Numbered from the stretch's first letter, positions 44,898-54,036 are shown. The stretch is 64,000 nucleotides of DNA from Akkermansiaceae bacterium (GCA_024233115.1 JACKQB010000002.1:802022-866021), one strand, 5' to 3'. Notes: generated by a model from the letters alone, not told the origin. Numbers and translations are program-made.

Positions 44898-46739
44898 CTA
44901 GGATTTCAGGCTAAAAGTGAAGCATACTTCCCCCACCTCCAAAGAGTCACCAGCGCGAAGCTCTTTCTGGGTAACCTCCACTCCATTAACCAACACCCCA
45001 TTCCCTGAATCCAGATCAGTGACGATGAACTTGCCATCCCTCTTGCAAAGGATTTCCGCATGATGCCGGGACACGCTGTCGTTTTTAAAGGTGAGGTCGT
45101 TATCGCTGCCGCGCCCAATCCTAACTGCTGTTTTACTGATGGGAAACACCCCATACTTTCCACCGTCACCAAAGAGAAGCTGGGCAACGACCGTCTCACT
45201 GGCCGCCGGAAGTGTCTGGCAAATCGCAGTGCCATTCCCAAACTCAAATTCCTTGGGATACACCGATCCGGGAATACCCGGGTCCGTCACATCCTCCACC
45301 TCGGCGAACTGTGCGTCGGTGGCTGGACTGATCGGAAAATCTCCCAGATCGTCATGTTGCGTTTTCTTACGGTTCAGAACAAAAATAACAATTGCCAAGA
45401 TAACAGCCACAACAACCCCAATCACTCCAAACATGGGGAGGCCGAACAGACGCTTGGCATCGGCTTTGGTAGACGCGGGTGAGTCCGGCCCGGCGGATGC
45501 AGCATCGTCTTCTTCATCCGCGGGGGGCACTTTTTCCCCGAGCCCCTTCAAGAGATCTTCAAAGCTGAGCTTCGCATCGTCTGCCAGCTTATCGAGTCCG
45601 GACACCGCCTTGTCAGCCTCTTCTTTGGTAAGCTTGGCATCGGCTATCATTTTCTTTGCCTGGTCCACGGCTGCCGTCACTTTGACCATGGCTGCATCGG
45701 TGATTTTTTTTGACTCGACCAGCCTATCTGTCGAAGCGGGATCTATTTTCCCAACAGCCTCTACTGCTTCTTTGACGAGTGCATCCACCTTCGCTGTTGC
45801 ATCCCCTAGAATTTTTTCAGCAGCGGACGGTTGCTGATTGTTGAGCTTCTCAGTCCGGTCATACGTGAAAGTGTATTTTTTTCCGTCCTCAACCTCTACC
45901 GAAAGCTCCACCTTCTTCGCCTGCTCGCGCCCAATCAAATCAATCTGGGCCGATCCACCGGATTCGAGGTCTTGATAAAGCCCCGCGACAAAGGATGAGG
46001 GGATCGTGATGTTTGCCTTATCCACCTTGATCATCTGTCCGTGCATCACATTAGTGAGTGCTTCCGCGACATCCAGCTCACTATCCGATGTGTGTACTAA
46101 AATAATGCTGTGACACACAATACGCAAATCTTTCAGCCGCTTCGTCGCCCGCTTCGTAAAGTCCTTGGCACCCCACACCACATCCTCACTTTGCCAGTCA
46201 GAGATCACAACCAGAGATTTTCTGTCCGCCTGCACCTTCTCCAGCTCCGCAATCGCCTTAATCACACTGCCATAAAGAATGGTGTTTTTCCCACCGGCCT
46301 CCAACGACTTTACTTTTTGGGCCACATCCTTCAAGGAGCTGCCCATCGGGGCAAACGCATTATTAAGCTGCCCAGTGAATGGATACACGCCAATATTGTG
46401 CCTGCCGTCCCTGGCCTTGGCCAAGGTCGCCGTTATCAGTTTTTTAACCTGCAACATTTCCTGGCCGCGCCGGGCATCGCTGGTATCCACCAAAAACAGC
46501 ACCGCTGATTTTTTTGCTGCGTCATCAGTGTAAGAAACCAAATTGGCGATAACATCCTGCCCGTCCGCTTTCACCTCCACCTTGCTCACCGCCTCATGCG
46601 GCAGGAGCTTGTAGTCAAACACCACCTTCGGCGGTTTGCCATCATCCTCGGTTGCCGAGGTGAACAACGGGTCAAATCCCCCCATCACACAACCAAGCCC
46701 GAGAAGCCAGACTACGGCACTGCGAACAACCAACTTCAT
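44898..46739 (-). CDS. Membrane protein with outer VWA and inner FHA domains
   Basis: From the ATG at 46739 (MKLVVRSAVVWLLGLGCVMGG) there are 613 residues. After a signal peptide a VWA-like domain begins (AVLFLVDTSDARRG) with a degenerate metal site (D-T-S-D-A instead of D-x-S-x-S), then helices rich in Lys/Ala (about 300-410), a membrane helix (MFGVIGVVVAVILAIVIFVL, about 445) and a C-terminal FHA domain with VRIGRGSDNDLTF, VSRHHAEIL and LDSGNGVLVNG. The FHA is intact and would face the cytoplasm, so it can dock on kinases. It starts 46 bp upstream of the ExbB-like gene. Confidence 0.88.
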   Translation of the reverse strand: MKLVVRSAVVWLLGLGCVMGGFDPLFTSATEDDGKPPKVVFDYKLLPHEAVSKVEVKADGQDVIANLVSYTDDAAKKSAVLFLVDTSDARRGQEMLQVKKLITATLAKARDGRHNIGVYPFTGQLNNAFAPMGSSLKDVAQKVKSLEAGGKNTILYGSVIKAIAELEKVQADRKSLVVISDWQSEDVVWGAKDFTKRATKRLKDLRIVCHSIILVHTSDSELDVAEALTNVMHGQMIKVDKANITIPSSFVAGLYQDLESGGSAQIDLIGREQAKKVELSVEVEDGKKYTFTYDRTEKLNNQQPSAAEKILGDATAKVDALVKEAVEAVGKIDPASTDRLVESKKITDAAMVKVTAAVDQAKKMIADAKLTKEEADKAVSGLDKLADDAKLSFEDLLKGLGEKVPPADEEDDAASAGPDSPASTKADAKRLFGLPMFGVIGVVVAVILAIVIFVLNRKKTQHDDLGDFPISPATDAQFAEVEDVTDPGIPGSVYPKEFEFGNGTAICQTLPAASETVVAQLLFGDGGKYGVFPISKTAVRIGRGSDNDLTFKNDSVSRHHAEILCKRDGKFIVTDLDSGNGVLVNGVEVTQKELRAGDSLEVGEVCFTFSLKS

Positions 46740-46970
46740 GGAACACCTCTGGTTCGTCATTTGATGAGCTGAAGACATAGCAGGAGACTACAGAATTAAC
46801 AGATGATGACAACCAAACAAACTGCCTATTTTATTCATCAGATCTATGTCCATCAACTGGCCTTGGCATGCCACCTTTGAGAGCAACCGGCCTGGATCGT
46901 TTCGTGGGATGCTGACTGTAGTTCTTGACCTTGATCTCGGAGAGTTGAGCGCTATACCTCTCACGCGTAA

Positions 46971-48602
46971 CTACAGCCAAATCTCTTGTATATGACTGGG
47001 GGCAGCACCAAATTTGTTCGCTTTATTTCGACCTTTCTGGAAACAAATGAGACCAGTAATATAAAATATACTGAAGACTGAAGCCAGGCCAAGGGACAGA
47101 AGAAGAAGACCCGGAACTCCCATGAATAGGTCTAGGCTGGATAAATAGAAACTCGACGCATAGAGCAGCCAAAGCCAGTGACCAGAATACCCAACGTCAT
47201 GCAGTCTTTTGACGTTTAATGGGAGCAATAGTAAGAAATTGGCAAGGAAACAAATGAAAGCTAACAGATTACTCTCTGCATTGTTCCCCCAAATCAACAA
47301 CGGCAGGGCAATACACCAACATATCCACCAGGTTCTGCGCCTTATTCTGCCTTCAAATTTGAACCAATCCCGAATTACACTGTAGATAATTTCGTTGTCA
47401 TTCGCGAGATACTCATCCTTTGGTGAAGCAGGAATGCTCGTGTCTTCTTTTATGATTGGAGGTTCGGAGACGTCATTATCTGTAGCCGCAAATTCTGGTG
47501 TTCCGCCCGCCAGAAGCATCTTCACTTTATTTTCAGACCTCCGGGAACCACGCCTTTGTCTCCTGGAAGACACTCCCAGACCTGGAGGCCACAATGATCG
47601 TGGTGCTTGTCCATTTTCTACACTTTGGGTTAATCTTTCTTCCTCTAGCCAAATTTCAGGAGCGGGGGAATCAGCATCTGGGTCGAACTCTGGGAATCGA
47701 ACGACATTCACCTCGTTACCCATCACACCCTTCCACACTTCCACAGATTGTGGACGCTCGGTCATTTCCATCCGCAAAGACGCATCCACTGCCGACAACA
47801 AGGAGACTCCATACCGAGCTGCATAGGTTTCGTTTTCGACCAACGGCTGATAACGATCCTCATACACCCGGTCGCTGGCGTCATCCGGCTTTTCACCGGT
47901 GATGCATTTATGCATCGTGGCTCCCAGCGCGTAAATGTCCGTGTAGGGGCCCTGCTTCGCCCGGGAGGTGTATTGCTCGAAGGGCGAATATCCGGCGCTC
48001 AGCATCTGGGTGATCGTCACCGTCTTGCCCTGCGTCTGGGTGGCCGCCCCGAAGTCAAGTAATACAGGAGAGCCGTCCGGCTGCACCATGATGTTTCCGG
48101 GTTTGATGTCCCGGTGAATGATCCCCTGGGAATGCAGCAAATCCAGCCCCGACATCAGCGGGTAAAAGATCCGCTCAAATTCAGCCTTGGAGCGGAACGT
48201 GCCACCGTGTTTTTTAAGGTAGTCCCCCAGGGTTTCCCCCTCGACATAGTCCATGACCATGTAGCAGGTGCCGTTCGCCTCCATCAGGCGATGCACGCCA
48301 ACCACCGCCGGATGACTCATTCCGGCGAGGATTCTGGCCTCCGAGATGAAGTACTTCCGCGTCGCCTCGAAATCATCCTGATTCCCGGAACTCTTCGCCC
48401 TCACGGTGGCCTCCCCGGCTTGGCGAACGGCTATACCGTCCGGCAGCAGCTCCTTGACAGCGTAGTATTTACCGAGGTTGACCTCCCGCGCCAGGTAGGT
48501 CACCCCAAAGCCGCCGGCACCGAGGACTCTTTCAATCTCGTAGGTGTCGAGACGAGTCCCGGCTCGCAGGGCATTGGTATATTCTTCTTGCTTCTCAGCC
48601 AT
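46971..48602 (-). CDS. Ser/Thr kinase with C-terminal DUF805 membrane domain
   Basis: From the ATG at 48602 (MAEKQEEY) the product has 543 aa: a PknB-like kinase (GAGGFGVTY, Lys in AVKEL, HRDIKPGN, DFGAATQ, TVTITQML) then a linker and a DUF805 domain with four helices (DWFKFEGRIRRRTWW, then LNVKRLHDVGYSG). DUF805 is a small membrane domain of unknown role; a kinase fusion is unusual. The first 250 codons and the upstream bases are almost identical to the kinase at 51915. It is downstream of the divergent VWA gene (48693). Confidence 0.9.
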   Translation of the reverse strand: MAEKQEEYTNALRAGTRLDTYEIERVLGAGGFGVTYLAREVNLGKYYAVKELLPDGIAVRQAGEATVRAKSSGNQDDFEATRKYFISEARILAGMSHPAVVGVHRLMEANGTCYMVMDYVEGETLGDYLKKHGGTFRSKAEFERIFYPLMSGLDLLHSQGIIHRDIKPGNIMVQPDGSPVLLDFGAATQTQGKTVTITQMLSAGYSPFEQYTSRAKQGPYTDIYALGATMHKCITGEKPDDASDRVYEDRYQPLVENETYAARYGVSLLSAVDASLRMEMTERPQSVEVWKGVMGNEVNVVRFPEFDPDADSPAPEIWLEEERLTQSVENGQAPRSLWPPGLGVSSRRQRRGSRRSENKVKMLLAGGTPEFAATDNDVSEPPIIKEDTSIPASPKDEYLANDNEIIYSVIRDWFKFEGRIRRRTWWICWCIALPLLIWGNNAESNLLAFICFLANFLLLLPLNVKRLHDVGYSGHWLWLLYASSFYLSSLDLFMGVPGLLLLSLGLASVFSIFYITGLICFQKGRNKANKFGAAPSHIQEIWL

Positions 48603-48676
48603 GGAAATCTGTCCCAGATATAGATAATTTTGGATCAAATGCCAGAATTAAAGTTGCTCTCCAACAGCATTCCATC
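47861..48676. repeat. 816-bp near-identical duplication (copy 1)
   Basis: This segment, the kinase domain and 74 bp upstream of its start, matches 53096-53911 with the same spacing and only about three visible differences. Outside it, similarity falls away sharply on both sides. Confidence 0.9.
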
Positions 48677-48692
48677 CTAGTTTGCACATGTA

Positions 48693-49553
48693 ATGCGCCG
48701 TCCATCCCGCCAGTTGAACATCTTCAGCATTTCCTCGCTCGATTTGTTTGCTTCGGCTATGGGAGCGTTCGTCATCATTACCGTGATTCTTTTCCCCTAT
48801 TACCTGAAAAAAGCACCGACCATCGACGAAAACCAACGGCTGGAAGAAAAACTAGCGCAAGCCCAACAGAAGATCGCCGAACTTGATGCCGCCAAGGGGA
48901 AAATAGCCGCGCTCGAAGAGGCCATCAAAAAGGCGGAAACCAAAGCAGATGCCTTGCAGCCCAAAGACATCGAAGTGGTGTTCGTATGTGACACCACCGG
49001 CAGTATGCAGGACCACATCGACGGCATCAAAGCCAACCTCAAGGACGTTGTGGACATTCTTAAACTTGTGAACAAACGCACCCGAATTGGATTTGTGGCT
49101 TACAAGGATATCGTCGAACGAGGTCACGCCAATACTTACGTTACCAAAACCTTCCCACTCCGGGAAATGAATGACACGTCTTTCCATCAGCTTAACACCT
49201 TTGTTGACAGCCTGACGGCTTTTGTTGTCAACAACCGTGATCTCCCGGAATCCCTGTCCTACGGAATCTCTGACGCTATCAACATGCCGTGGAGCCCAGG
49301 GAAAAGTAAGCCGATCATCATTGTCATTACCGATGCCTCAGCCAAGGACCCCGGCAAAACAATCGCATTGGCAAAACAATTTATGCGTCGATCTGATTCC
49401 GCAAAAATCACGACCATCCTGGCCCGCACCGAAAACATGGACCCAAAGGCGCCGACCTTTCTCAAACAGCTCGCCCAGATTGGAAAGGGTGAATACATCA
49501 TCGATTCCGGTCGTATGCTCAATAGCCTGATGCGGGCCACTCTTTCCGATTGA
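48693..49553 (+). CDS. VWA protein with N-terminal membrane helix
   Basis: A 286-aa protein: a helix at about 15-37 (SSLDLFASAMGAFVIITVILF), a coiled coil (about 45-88) and a VWA domain from 95 with a metal-binding D-T-T-G-S-M at 100-105 and a conserved VFVCDTTGSM / IIVITDAS layout. The single helix then linker then globular domain recalls ExbD/MotB, the partners of the ExbB-like protein 4 kb away, but the outer domain is VWA rather than a peptidoglycan-binding one. Its role may be mechanical, but that is inference. It starts the three-gene plus-strand operon. Confidence 0.88.
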   Translation: MRRPSRQLNIFSISSLDLFASAMGAFVIITVILFPYYLKKAPTIDENQRLEEKLAQAQQKIAELDAAKGKIAALEEAIKKAETKADALQPKDIEVVFVCDTTGSMQDHIDGIKANLKDVVDILKLVNKRTRIGFVAYKDIVERGHANTYVTKTFPLREMNDTSFHQLNTFVDSLTAFVVNNRDLPESLSYGISDAINMPWSPGKSKPIIIVITDASAKDPGKTIALAKQFMRRSDSAKITTILARTENMDPKAPTFLKQLAQIGKGEYIIDSGRMLNSLMRATLSD

Positions 49554-49586
49554 TTCCCTCATCACCCCTCACCTCACGCATTCGCC

Positions 49587-50450
49587 ATGCAAAATATTGA
49601 AACAACCTCATTCTCCCACGTCGGGACTCGGGAGGAACAACAGGACTCGGTCGGCATGTGGTCCAATGACCGCTCCCACCTCATCGTTGTGGCCGACGGC
49701 GTGGGCGGCAATGTCGGTGGCGCCGCGGCGTCTCAAGCGGCCATCCAATGCGCCAAGGACTATTGGCAAATGCACGACGGTGTTTTCCCTGCTCCGGAGG
49801 ATGACCTCACAGCCATCGCCCAGCTCTCGCACGATGCCATCCGGGAGCTCCACCCTAACGAAAGAAGAACTCCGTCCAGCACGTTAGTTGCTCTCTACTT
49901 GGATACCGACAAAAAAGAAGCGCACTGGGTTCACATGGGGGACAGCCGACTCTACCGGATCAACAACGGCAAATCCATTACCCGCACACTCGACCACTCC
50001 ATTGTGCAACTCCTCCTACAACAAGGGGAAATCACCGAGGACGAACTCAACTCCCACCCGGACAAGGGGCGTATCCTCAAAAGCCTGGGGGCCAGCACCT
50101 TCAAAGGTGTGGACTACGATTCCTGCACCTATTCACCGCGCGACACATTTCTCCTCTGCTCCGATGGCTACTGGGAAAGCCTTGGACCCAATGACAAACC
50201 CCTCCCTCCTATCGCCACGGGCATGACAATGGAGCAATACGCTAGAAAGATCGTCATGGACGCCGTTGCCCGGAACGGAGAGAAAAGTGACAACACCACC
50301 GTGGCCATCGCTTTCATCCCGCAAACCGATCAATCCGATTCACCACCATCATCGAATCTAAAATGGAACCTTACCGCCATCCTCTTGATCCTCATCGCTC
50401 TGGTGGATGTCGCCATCATCCTCTGCTATTTCCTTTCTCCTGAGCAATAG
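49587..50450 (+). CDS. PP2C-type phosphatase with C-terminal membrane helix
   Basis: A 287-aa PP2C with SHVGTREEQQDSVG, VADGVGG, STLVALYL, VHMGDSRLYRI, SDGYWESL and SDNTTVAI in family order. A membrane helix ends it (LTAILLILIALVDVAIILCY). Together with the VWA protein just before it and kinases around it, this recalls TerY-type VWA-PP2C-kinase triads described for tellurite-resistance-linked systems. It is 33 bp after the VWA gene. Confidence 0.92.
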   Translation: MQNIETTSFSHVGTREEQQDSVGMWSNDRSHLIVVADGVGGNVGGAAASQAAIQCAKDYWQMHDGVFPAPEDDLTAIAQLSHDAIRELHPNERRTPSSTLVALYLDTDKKEAHWVHMGDSRLYRINNGKSITRTLDHSIVQLLLQQGEITEDELNSHPDKGRILKSLGASTFKGVDYDSCTYSPRDTFLLCSDGYWESLGPNDKPLPPIATGMTMEQYARKIVMDAVARNGEKSDNTTVAIAFIPQTDQSDSPPSSNLKWNLTAILLILIALVDVAIILCYFLSPEQ

Positions 50451-50484
50451 ACTTTGACTAACTCCCCCCTACCCATTTATCATC

Positions 50485-51912
50485 ATGCACCAATCTCTCA
50501 ATATCATCCTTTTTACCAGCTTGCTCATTTTGACTGGCTGCCTCAACTCCTGCAATAAAGGCCCTAAAAAATTTGTGGCCAAAGATGCAGAACAGGGAGT
50601 AGTGCAGATATTCGCAGCTAACGAAAAAGGTGTCAGCTCAGGATCTGGTTTTTACATAGGGGACAATCTCATCGTTACTAACTGGCACGTGGTTGCCACC
50701 CCCAATCTCAAACTACTTGTCGCAGGTCGAAAAAACGGAAAAGACTCCATTGAGCTTCAAGATGCCACTGTTGAGTGGTCCGATAAAGAATTGGACATGG
50801 CTATCATCCAAGTTCCCGATATTGAATGCGACGAACTCACCCTCAGCAGCGCGCCAATCCAAAAAGGAAGCCGAGCCTACGCCATTGGCTTCCCTGCCTC
50901 CGCCAGCCTGCCAAAAGAAAGCATGGAGGATTTCTACAGGTTGCTATTTTCTAACAAAAGAGGGGTTATTAAAGACTTAGATTCCAGCATCGTTCAAATT
51001 CTCGACCCAACAGTCAGCAGTGGGGAGATCCGCAAAACAACCAAACGTAAATGGTTCCAACATTATTCAACCAAACTTGAAGTCATCGATCATGACGTGA
51101 ATATTGGGCACGGAAACAGCGGAGGCCCACTACTCGATGAGTGTGGTCGAGTGATTGGTATCAATACCGCAGGATTAGACGCTGAAGTGGATAATAACTT
51201 AACTCTCGCAGACAACGTAAAACTATCGTCCAGCATCACCGAACTTATCAAAATCCTTGAGAGAAAAGACATCTCTGCCAATATCACCTCGACTCCCGTA
51301 GAAGACATCTTATCCGATGGATTCGGATGGACAACCTGGCTCCTGCTCATTCTCATCCTCGCCCTCGCTGTCTACATCCTGGTCACCCTGCGCAACAAAC
51401 CCCAGTCGGAGACAATTGCTCAATATGCCGGCCGCGTCTCCGGATATACAAAACTTCAACGAGCCAGGCACAAGGATCAGCCGGTAGCAGCACCGCACGG
51501 TCCTCGGTGGGAAGGAGGGAAAATCGTTACAGACCCGCTCCTTCACCAAGCAGCACCGCCACCTCAACCAACACCACAGACACAATCACATTCCTGGATG
51601 CTACAAAGCGACCCCTCATCCGCCCATCACGTTCAACTCCCTATCAGCGAAGAACTCCTCAAGCAATACGGCTACAACCTCACCATCGGAAGAAAACCGG
51701 GAGTCGCCCACTTGGTCATCGACAACTCAAGCATTTCCAAAGCCCACGCTATCCTGTCATTCAGAAAAGGAAACTTTGCTATCATCGACCAACAATCAGC
51801 CAACGGCACACGCATCAACGGAACACCGCTCAACCCGGGCCAGAGGACAAGAATCAACCCAGGCGACATACTCACCCTGGGCGAAGTCAGCGTTGATTTC
51901 ACCCGCATCTAA
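50485..51912 (+). CDS. Trypsin-like lipoprotein protease with membrane helix and cytoplasmic FHA
   Basis: A 475-aa protein with a lipobox (LLILTGC, Cys19), a trypsin-like domain with His68 (TNWHVV), Asp104 (ELDMAII) and Ser202 (GHGNSGGP), a membrane helix at about 272-291, a Pro/Gln-rich linker, and a C-terminal FHA domain (about 394-475) with LTIGRKPG, SISKAHAILS and SANGTRING. The catalytic triad is complete. The fusion of a periplasmic protease to an inner FHA could couple protease action to Thr phosphorylation. It is the third gene of the plus-strand operon. Confidence 0.9.
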   Translation: MHQSLNIILFTSLLILTGCLNSCNKGPKKFVAKDAEQGVVQIFAANEKGVSSGSGFYIGDNLIVTNWHVVATPNLKLLVAGRKNGKDSIELQDATVEWSDKELDMAIIQVPDIECDELTLSSAPIQKGSRAYAIGFPASASLPKESMEDFYRLLFSNKRGVIKDLDSSIVQILDPTVSSGEIRKTTKRKWFQHYSTKLEVIDHDVNIGHGNSGGPLLDECGRVIGINTAGLDAEVDNNLTLADNVKLSSSITELIKILERKDISANITSTPVEDILSDGFGWTTWLLLILILALAVYILVTLRNKPQSETIAQYAGRVSGYTKLQRARHKDQPVAAPHGPRWEGGKIVTDPLLHQAAPPPQPTPQTQSHSWMLQSDPSSAHHVQLPISEELLKQYGYNLTIGRKPGVAHLVIDNSSISKAHAILSFRKGNFAIIDQQSANGTRINGTPLNPGQRTRINPGDILTLGEVSVDFTRI

Positions 51913-51914
51913 AG

Positions 51915-53837
51915 TTACTTCGGCCTTTCAGCCCACAATTTTTCAGCCGCTTTTTTTGCATCTGGATCAGTATTTCCGACCACTTTTTGAAGCCACCATT
52001 TGGCCATTTCCTCGTTTTTCTCAACGCCTATGCCGTATAAATAACTATATCCCGTATTATACTGCCCCCACGCATGCCCCTGATCGGCTGCTTTTCTACT
52101 CCACTTCGCTGCCTCCCACCGATCCTTACCAACTCCCCTTCCGTAGCTATACATTACTCCCAAATAATTCTGAGCACTTGCAAGCCCCTGCTCAGCAGCT
52201 TTCCTATACCACTTTACAGCCTCTCGATCATCCTTGATTACTCCCATTCCTTCGGCATACATCAGCCCCAGATTATACTGACTCTCCGCATACCCCTGCT
52301 CGGCGGCTTTCCTAATCAATTTCACTCCCTCGGCCTTATTCTTGCCGACTCCCATCCCAAAGAAATACGCTTCCCCTAAACAATTCTGAGCTCTTGCATC
52401 CTCCTGCTCGGCTGCTTTTCTATACCACTTCACTGCTTCACGGTCATCATTTTGTAAACCTACTGATGAGCTGTGAACTCTCCCCCACAAAAATTGGGCA
52501 TCCACATTTCCTTCTTGAGCAAGCGCTTTTAAATCATCCTTATCCACCTTATCAAAAAAATCAGACGGGAAAGACCGGCCCGATGCAAATAAGCCTTGAG
52601 CTATCTTAAGGGCCTCCATTCGCGGATCAATTTGACGTGAGCTCTGCCGCCCCTTATTTTCACCTTCTCCCAGAATCACAACCATAATCACTCCAAACAC
52701 AAATAATAACGCACTAGATATCAATACAGCCGTCATGATCGATTTGACCTTTTTCCACCGCTTAAGCTTGAGTGCCCGTAAAACCGGGTCTGGATTAGGG
52801 TTCGCAATCGGCGCAGGAGAAGGTAAAGGCGGTTGAGGTTCTTCTAATACCTGCGGAACTTTAGGTGAGACGGTGGCATTAGCATCAGCCCCCCGCATCT
52901 TAGGAAATGGCGGTGGGTTGACTCGATCCGGGGAAGATGCATCCCCTTTCGGCGTCATCATCTCCCGCCAAGCATCTACCCCCTGCGGCCTTTTTTTCGC
53001 ATCCATCAACAATGCCTTGTCCACCGCCGACAAAACAGATTTCCCATAAGCCCCCAGATACTCTTTGTTTTTAGCCAAGGCTTTATATCCGTCATCATAC
53101 ACCCGGTCGCTGGCGTCATCCGGCTTTTCACCGGTGATGCATTTATGCATCGTGGCTCCCAGCGCGTAAATGTCCGTGTAGGGGCCCTGCTTCGCCCGGG
53201 AGGTGTATTGCTCGAAGGGCGAATATCCGGCGCTCAGCATCTGGGTGATCGTCACCGTCTTGCCCTGCGTCTGGGTGGCCGCCCCGAAGTCAAGTAATAC
53301 AGGAGAGCCGTCCGGCTGCACCATGATGTTTCCGGGTTTGATGTCCCGGTGAATGATCCCCTGGGAATGCAGCAAATCCAGCCCCGACATCAGCGGGTAA
53401 AAGATCCGCTCAAATTCAGCCTTGGAGCGGAACGTGCCACCGTGTTTTTTAAGGTAGTCCCCCAGCGTTTCCCCCTCGACGTAGTCCATGACCATGTAGC
53501 AGGTGCCGTTCGCCTCCATCAGGCGATGCACGCCAACCACCGCCGGATGACTCATTCCGGCGAGGATTCTGGCCTCCGAGATGAAGTACTTCCGCGTCGC
53601 CTCGAAATCATCCTGATTCCCGGAACTCTTCGCCCTCACGGTGGCCTCCCCGGCTTGGCGAACGGCTATACCGTCCGGCAGCAGCTCCTTGACAGCGTAG
53701 TATTTACCGAGGTTGACCTCCCGCGCCAGGTAGGTCACCCCAAAGCCGCCGGCACCGAGGACTTTTTCAATCTCGTAGGTGTCGAGACGAGTCCCGGCTC
53801 GCAGGGCATTGGTATATTCTTCTTGCTTCTCAGCCAT
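51915..53837 (-). CDS. Mosaic Ser/Thr kinase with SEL1 repeats
   Basis: From the ATG at 53837 there are 640 residues: a kinase domain almost identical to that at 46971, then a kinase tail (YDDGYKALAKNKEYLG) that instead matches the kinase at 34183, a membrane helix (SIMTAVLISSALLFVFGVIMVVIL, about 375) and six to seven SEL1 repeats (each with W-Y-R-K-A-A-E-Q and a G-M-G-V-like turn) at about 430-630. Its stop is only 2 bp from the convergent protease gene stop. The SEL1 part should be outside the cell membrane. It is likely a product of recombination between paralogues. Confidence 0.9.
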   Translation of the reverse strand: MAEKQEEYTNALRAGTRLDTYEIEKVLGAGGFGVTYLAREVNLGKYYAVKELLPDGIAVRQAGEATVRAKSSGNQDDFEATRKYFISEARILAGMSHPAVVGVHRLMEANGTCYMVMDYVEGETLGDYLKKHGGTFRSKAEFERIFYPLMSGLDLLHSQGIIHRDIKPGNIMVQPDGSPVLLDFGAATQTQGKTVTITQMLSAGYSPFEQYTSRAKQGPYTDIYALGATMHKCITGEKPDDASDRVYDDGYKALAKNKEYLGAYGKSVLSAVDKALLMDAKKRPQGVDAWREMMTPKGDASSPDRVNPPPFPKMRGADANATVSPKVPQVLEEPQPPLPSPAPIANPNPDPVLRALKLKRWKKVKSIMTAVLISSALLFVFGVIMVVILGEGENKGRQSSRQIDPRMEALKIAQGLFASGRSFPSDFFDKVDKDDLKALAQEGNVDAQFLWGRVHSSSVGLQNDDREAVKWYRKAAEQEDARAQNCLGEAYFFGMGVGKNKAEGVKLIRKAAEQGYAESQYNLGLMYAEGMGVIKDDREAVKWYRKAAEQGLASAQNYLGVMYSYGRGVGKDRWEAAKWSRKAADQGHAWGQYNTGYSYLYGIGVEKNEEMAKWWLQKVVGNTDPDAKKAAEKLWAERPK

Positions 53838-53911
53838 GGAAATCTGTCCCAGATATAGATAATTTTGGATCAAATGCCAGAATTAAAGTTGCTCTCCAAC
53901 AGCATTCCATC
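53096..53911. repeat. 816-bp near-identical duplication (copy 2)
   Basis: Partner of the copy at 47861-48676, at a constant offset of 5235 bp. Immediately past its right end comes a remnant of a PcfJ-like gene end, which is not present after copy 1; so the junction with that remnant marks an edge of the duplication. Confidence 0.9.
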
Positions 53912-53916
53912 CCTCA

Positions 53917-54020
53917 CCCCGCTAGACACCAATCCTGCACGGTGCCAGCAACTTGTCGAGGTATGCGGGGCGGCGGCGAGGCCTTGTTGCTGCAGGAGGT
54001 TCCGAGTTCGCAAATGCCCC
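53917..54020 (-). pseudogene. Remnant of the 3' end of a PcfJ-like gene
   Basis: About 104 bp aligns by eye to the last codons and stop of the PcfJ-like gene at 62168-62272 (shared CCCGCTAGAC, ATCCTGCACGGTGCCAGC and TTGCAGGAGG-like runs), but it has indels and no open frame longer than a few residues. The rest of the gene is missing. It is what would be left if a PcfJ-kinase pair had been copied and lost its PcfJ part. Confidence 0.72.
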
Positions 54021-54036
54021 GATATAACACTACGGG

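Noticed and set aside
33190..53873. Type VI secretion regulatory genes (PpkA/PppA/Fha)
   Set aside because: Kinase, PP2C and FHA genes fit, but no T6SS structural gene is present in the window.
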